Origin: Nitrososphaeraceae archaeon
GTDB lineage: Archaea > Thermoproteota > Nitrososphaeria > Nitrososphaerales > Nitrososphaeraceae
Assembly (NCBI GenBank): GCA_021155845.1
Contig: JAJNBK010000029.1
Location: forward strand, 1 to 7,786
Direction: 5' to 3'
Length of the DNA stretch: 7,786 bases
A model generated the notes under the pieces. That model saw only the letters and a program-made list of their open reading frames with translations, made no database searches and had not been told where the DNA came from. Below, in pieces: positions 4,847-7,786 of the stretch (the stretch's first letter is position 1; every line of letters starts with the position of its first letter). A program made the position numbers and the translations under genes.

Positions 4847-6982
4847 ATGGAACAGTTGAGTCACGACTATTCATATCAAACAGAAACTAGGCGGGATGGA
4901 GTTTTAGAATCTGCTTCAAAACGAGTTAGAATGATTTTTTCTGTTATGGCTAGCCCTAATAGAATTGATATTCTGCGTATTTTAAATTCTAAAGGACCTC
5001 TGACTTATTCGGAATTAAAGTCTCTTGCCGGATTCAAATCTAAAAAGGAGTCTGGAAAATTTGCTTATCATTTACGAAAACTGCTAAGACAATCACTTGT
5101 TGCTCTTAACAAGGCAGAACGACGTTACACTATTACTAACTTGGGTAAATTGGTATTGAGCCTTGCCAGACAAATAGAGGAAAGATCAATAATTGAAAGT
5201 GGTAAAATGTACGTTAGGACCACCAGACATTCAATCGAAGAGTTTAATTCCCATAAGATAATCCAGTCATTAGTAAGAGAGGCCAACATGCCCCTTGAAC
5301 AGGCAAACAAAATTACAGAAGAGGTTGAAAACAAGATATACAAATTTCAGACTTCCTATCTTACTTCATCATTAATTAGAGAAACAGTGAATTCAGTGTT
5401 AATTGAACATGGACATGAAGAATATAGAAACAAGTTGGCCAGATTAGGGTTACCTGCTTCTGATATTGTAGAGATATTAAATAATATAGACACAGTGAAG
5501 AACGGAGCTGATAGTATAATGTCAAAGGCTTCTCAATCTGTATTCTCTGAACATCTCATGCTCAATATACTTCCAAAAGATATAGCAGATATGCACTTGA
5601 ATGGTGAAATAAGTATCTCTAACAGTGGAATTTGGAGCTTGCTCCCTGATACTGTATTTCTAAATATTACTGATTTTGCTGAAGTCGGTCTAGACTTAAA
5701 AGGCAAATTCTTAAATGTCTCTAGAATACCTGCTATAAAGAATTCAGATGACCTTGGAATTGCTCTGCCTATATTGATTTCGCTTCTAAGTAGAGAGGTT
5801 TCAACAGAAATTGTACTTGATGGAATTATTCCCTTATTATTAGATGATCAGCTAAGAGAACCAAATGAGATTGCATCACGATTTGAGAATATTTTGATAG
5901 CATCTTCTGTAGCCCCATCTTATTCTCCAGCTGGACTTCCTGTTACTACAATAACCGTTCAATTAGATAAATTTGATAAAAAATCAATTGACGCAGTATT
6001 GTCTGGTTATAAAAGTTACATTGCCTCTACTCCTGTTCCTAGAATAGGAATATGCCTAATCAATAATGACAAACTAAAGGATTATACTGATACTATTGCG
6101 TCAATAGTACGCACTGGTGGCATCATTTCCATTTTACAAAATGGATCTAGAAGTAATAATGGTGTTCGTAAAAATATAGGAGGCAAGGGTTCTAGTACAG
6201 TTATGACTTTACAATCACTTTCTATTAATCTTCCAAGACTGGCATATCAATCGAATAAGGATGAAACTTATTTCAGGGCAAGGCTTGCTCTCATGATAAA
6301 GCCTGCATTATCTGCGATGTCGATTAGGAAGAAGGCTATTGCTGATCTTATAAGGAAACAAATGGTTCCTGTGATTGCTAACAGCGCACAATTCATACAG
6401 CTTGGAACTACTAATGTTATAATTAATCTTACGGGCATAGAAGAATCGGTATATAAAATTTTAGGTCATGACGCTTCTAATGATGGAGCAGAGATTTTGC
6501 AAAAAGTTTTGAAGACTGCTGTAGATGTGGCTGCAGAACATGGTAAACAGCTTGGAGAAGACTCTATAGGAATTGCTATGATACATGATGATAGTGCTAC
6601 AAGATTTGCAACTCTAGATTCTGATAAATATGGTAGGATCTCTCTTCTAACATCAAATCAACAAAAAACAGTTACTTATTCACAAGGGTTAACATTAAAT
6701 GCTAGAGAGTTGTTGTCGTCTGACAATAATAAACATAATTCTGTAATTAAGGAATGTATATCAATAGATAATATACTCAATGGCGGGCTTTCGTTAACTT
6801 TGGATGTAAGCGAGCTTTACTCTGATGAAGAAGTAAAGAATGCAATAGAATCTGTAGCAGACCTACCCTTCTTCCGTCTCATGTCTAGAGTATTGGTGTG
6901 CAACACTTGTGGTAAAAGATCGAGCACACAATCTAGTGAAAGATGCGAATATTGCAAATCACCTTATCTGCTGATGATTTAG
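4847..6982 (+). CDS. ArsR-type HTH + ATP-cone + NrdD-like (anaerobic ribonucleotide reductase-like) protein, probably non-catalytic
   Basis: The 711-aa protein has three visible parts. Residues ~25-105 form a winged HTH of ArsR type (VRMIFSVMASPNRIDILRIL, then SGKFAYHLRKLL and a wing at RRYTITNLG). Residues ~121-205 match an ATP-cone (VRTTRHSIEEFNSHKI ... LIRETVNSVLIEHG), the allosteric dATP/ATP-binding module of ribonucleotide reductases and NrdR. Residues ~225-711 resemble class III reductase NrdD (MHLNGEISISNSG, SINLPRLAYQS) and end in a Cys4 zinc site, CNTC (685-688) and CEYC (700-703). The chain stops eight residues after the last Cys, where NrdD normally carries its glycyl-radical loop; GSRS (433-436) stands where NrdD has a conserved Cys, and the IHIHD-like motif reads ISISN. 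I infer a nucleotide-responsive DNA-binding regulator, not an enzyme. ATG 4847 is the first ATG; TTTATAC at 4826-4832 is too close to serve it, whereas AATTTAC near 4803-4809 fits. Confidence 0.8.
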   Translation: MEQLSHDYSYQTETRRDGVLESASKRVRMIFSVMASPNRIDILRILNSKGPLTYSELKSLAGFKSKKESGKFAYHLRKLLRQSLVALNKAERRYTITNLGKLVLSLARQIEERSIIESGKMYVRTTRHSIEEFNSHKIIQSLVREANMPLEQANKITEEVENKIYKFQTSYLTSSLIRETVNSVLIEHGHEEYRNKLARLGLPASDIVEILNNIDTVKNGADSIMSKASQSVFSEHLMLNILPKDIADMHLNGEISISNSGIWSLLPDTVFLNITDFAEVGLDLKGKFLNVSRIPAIKNSDDLGIALPILISLLSREVSTEIVLDGIIPLLLDDQLREPNEIASRFENILIASSVAPSYSPAGLPVTTITVQLDKFDKKSIDAVLSGYKSYIASTPVPRIGICLINNDKLKDYTDTIASIVRTGGIISILQNGSRSNNGVRKNIGGKGSSTVMTLQSLSINLPRLAYQSNKDETYFRARLALMIKPALSAMSIRKKAIADLIRKQMVPVIANSAQFIQLGTTNVIINLTGIEESVYKILGHDASNDGAEILQKVLKTAVDVAAEHGKQLGEDSIGIAMIHDDSATRFATLDSDKYGRISLLTSNQQKTVTYSQGLTLNARELLSSDNNKHNSVIKECISIDNILNGGLSLTLDVSELYSDEEVKNAIESVADLPFFRLMSRVLVCNTCGKRSSTQSSERCEYCKSPYLLMI

Positions 6983-6994
6983 AAAAAGAATGAA

Positions 6995-7021
6995 AAAAGG
7001 TCTTGGGAGATAGGACCTTTT
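6995..7021 (+). terminator. Terminator-like hairpin after the HTH/ATP-cone gene
   Basis: AAAAGGTC (6995-7002) pairs perfectly with GACCTTTT (7014-7021), extended inward by three pairs (two of them wobble) around loop GGAGA. It starts 13 nt after the stop codon and runs into TTTTAATATTTATTT, a T-rich tract of the kind at which archaeal polymerase stops. Confidence 0.65.
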
Positions 7022-7253
7022 AATATTTATTTGATAGTGTACTTTTCGTACAGCTATAGCAATCGCAATCTATCATAATTTAAAATGCATTCAGAGTATT
7101 TATTTCTAAAATTCAACTTAAAGATAAAAATCGATCTCTTGCTAATTATTGTATTGTATATAGCTAATTAGAACATCATAGACAATCTGTTGATTAGCAC
7201 GAAACATTAAAGAAATAGCTAGAGTATCTCTATGTAAACTAATATGTTATACA

Positions 7254-7293
7254 ATGGTATATATGGTAATATGTATTGAATAGATATTGAATA
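7254..7293. repeat. Cluster of short AT-rich direct repeats
   Basis: TATTGAATA occurs at 7274-7282 and 7285-7293, an 11-bp period close to one helical turn. Just upstream ATGGTATAT (7254-7262) abuts ATGGTAATAT (7263-7272). Such phasing can mark protein binding or curved DNA, but the composition is so AT-rich that chance is possible. Confidence 0.5.
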
Positions 7294-7332
7294 TACAAAT
7301 AAGAAAACGTAGTCATTGACAAGAAAGTAAAA

Positions 7333-7352
7333 TATTGGGGATTTCCTCAATA
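7333..7352 (-). terminator. Hairpin with a T-rich tail on the minus strand
   Basis: TATTGGGG (7333-7340) and CCTCAATA (7345-7352) form an 8-bp stem with one G-T wobble and a four-base loop. On the minus strand the stem is followed by TTTTACTTTCTT, terminator-like, about 50 bp beyond the stop of the short acidic frame at 7402-7479. Confidence 0.4.
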
Positions 7353-7401
7353 ATCAGATTGATTCTCTTAGAATTTAACATTAGTTTAGACTTAGGCTCC
7401 G

Positions 7402-7479
7402 TTAATAATCATCATCATCTTCTTCTTCTTCTTCAAAGTCCTTACATGAATACTTTGTTTTTGCAGACTTAATTGAGTT
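7402..7479 (-). other. Short acidic minus-strand frame, possible gene remnant
   Basis: Twenty-five sense codons between stops at 7480-7482 and 7402-7404 read NSIKSAKTKYSCK followed by DFEEEEEDDDDY. This looks like the acidic tail of a real protein, but there is no ATG, GTG or TTG in frame, and upstream stops close the other frames. The GAA/GAT run corresponds to a plus-strand (ATC)4(TTC)5 tract at 7408-7434. A perfect TTTATAAA-type box sits just upstream (7477-7487, minus) and a hairpin follows. It may be a decayed gene, a small RNA or a chance product of the trinucleotide repeat. Confidence 0.25.
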
Positions 7480-7602
7480 TTATAAAGTCGATGTATCAGT
7501 TTGTTCTATAATAAATTCAATTTCTACATTCTATTTTGCATTTCTCGCTATATCATATAAGAATTCATAGGGAAAAAAACTTGGATTATAATTCAAAATA
7601 AT

Positions 7603-7619
7603 TTATCATTTTATGATAA
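7603..7619 (-). terminator. Hairpin after the partial minus-strand gene at the right edge
   Basis: TTATCAT (7603-7609) and ATGATAA (7613-7619) form a perfect 7-bp stem with a three-base loop. On the minus strand it begins 8 bases past the TAA at 7627-7629 and is followed by ATTATTTT, as expected for the end of a transcript. Confidence 0.45.
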
Positions 7620-7626
7620 GTGATTG

Positions 7627-7785
7627 TTACATCTTTTTCATATCTTTTCTTTGCTTTGAAAATATACTGTGTAATACAGCTACGTAATTTGAGATCAATT
7701 CTCCAGACTGCATCTCTTCTCGCCGTTTTTCAAGATCATTACCGAAAGCCATTGTCAATGATTTTGGCAATTTCAGATGTTCATT
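7627..7785 (-). CDS. Unidentified protein, C-terminal 52 residues (partial at right edge)
   Basis: On the minus strand a frame is open from the right edge to TAA 7627-7629. It reads NEHLKLPKSLTMAFGNDLEK and continues through RREEMQSGELISNYVAVLHS to SKQRKDMKKM. The mix of charged and hydrophobic residues suits a helical protein end, with a basic tail and no Cys or membrane segment. I do not recognise the family. An internal ATG (in LTMAFG) would give a 41-residue protein, so a very small complete gene cannot be excluded. A hairpin with a T-rich tail just after the stop supports a real transcript end. Confidence 0.5.
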   Translation of the reverse strand, partial: NEHLKLPKSLTMAFGNDLEKRREEMQSGELISNYVAVLHSIFSKQRKDMKKM

Positions 7786-7786
7786 T

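Larger units (their letters stand above)
7022..7626. other. 605-bp AT-rich intergenic region without a clear gene
   Basis: No frame of convincing length is present on either strand. The region contains a foldable stretch at 7032-7075, repeated GCTAATTA boxes at 7141-7148 and 7163-7170, short direct repeats at 7254-7293, a hairpin at 7333-7352, a trinucleotide tract at 7408-7434 inside a short acidic minus-strand frame, and a hairpin at 7603-7619. Confidence 0.55.

Noticed and set aside
5125..5343. Minus-strand frame of 72 codons
   Set aside because: Antisense to the ATP-cone region of the 711-aa protein.

Overview
The window is AT-rich archaeal chromosome. I place it in the ammonia-oxidising Thaumarchaeota (Nitrososphaeria) from the gene set: an ESCRT-III/CdvB division protein, an archaeal thiolase paired with a DUF35 protein, an archaeal topoisomerase IA with C-terminal Cys fingers, and a large protein joining an ArsR-type HTH to an ATP-cone. 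Low GC and long intergenic gaps would suit a soil lineage such as Nitrosocosmicus, but that rank is inference. TATA-like boxes lie about 25-30 bp before several start codons, which suggests leaderless or nearly leaderless transcripts.

Layout. Positions 1-2118 (minus strand) hold a type IA DNA topoisomerase that runs off the left edge. It is split into three reading frames by two perfect tandem duplications: 19 bp at 1705-1742 and 38 bp at 497-572. Deleting one copy of each restores one uninterrupted 687-codon frame across the window, so the gene is intact apart from these two events. A short divergent promoter region (2119-2212) separates it from a plus-strand pair: a thiolase (2213-3373) and a DUF35 Zn-ribbon/OB-fold partner (3410-3778), probably one operon for acetoacetyl-CoA chemistry. 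After a 349-bp gap come a CdvB/ESCRT-III homologue (4128-4742) with a Vps4-binding-type LPEVP motif, a 39-nt imperfect palindrome, and a 711-aa protein (4847-6982). That protein has an HTH, an ATP-cone and a class III ribonucleotide-reductase (NrdD)-like body that seems to have lost its catalytic residues. A terminator-like hairpin follows. The last 800 bp are very AT-rich, with short repeats, hairpins and a possible small minus-strand unit, and end with the 3' end of an unidentified minus-strand gene.

The two points most worth following are (1) the HTH/ATP-cone/pseudo-NrdD protein, which has the parts expected of a nucleotide-sensing transcription factor, is not related in architecture to bacterial NrdR, and sits beside a cell-division gene; and (2) the double tandem-duplication disruption of topoisomerase IA, which could be recent gene loss, reversible slippage or an assembly error.
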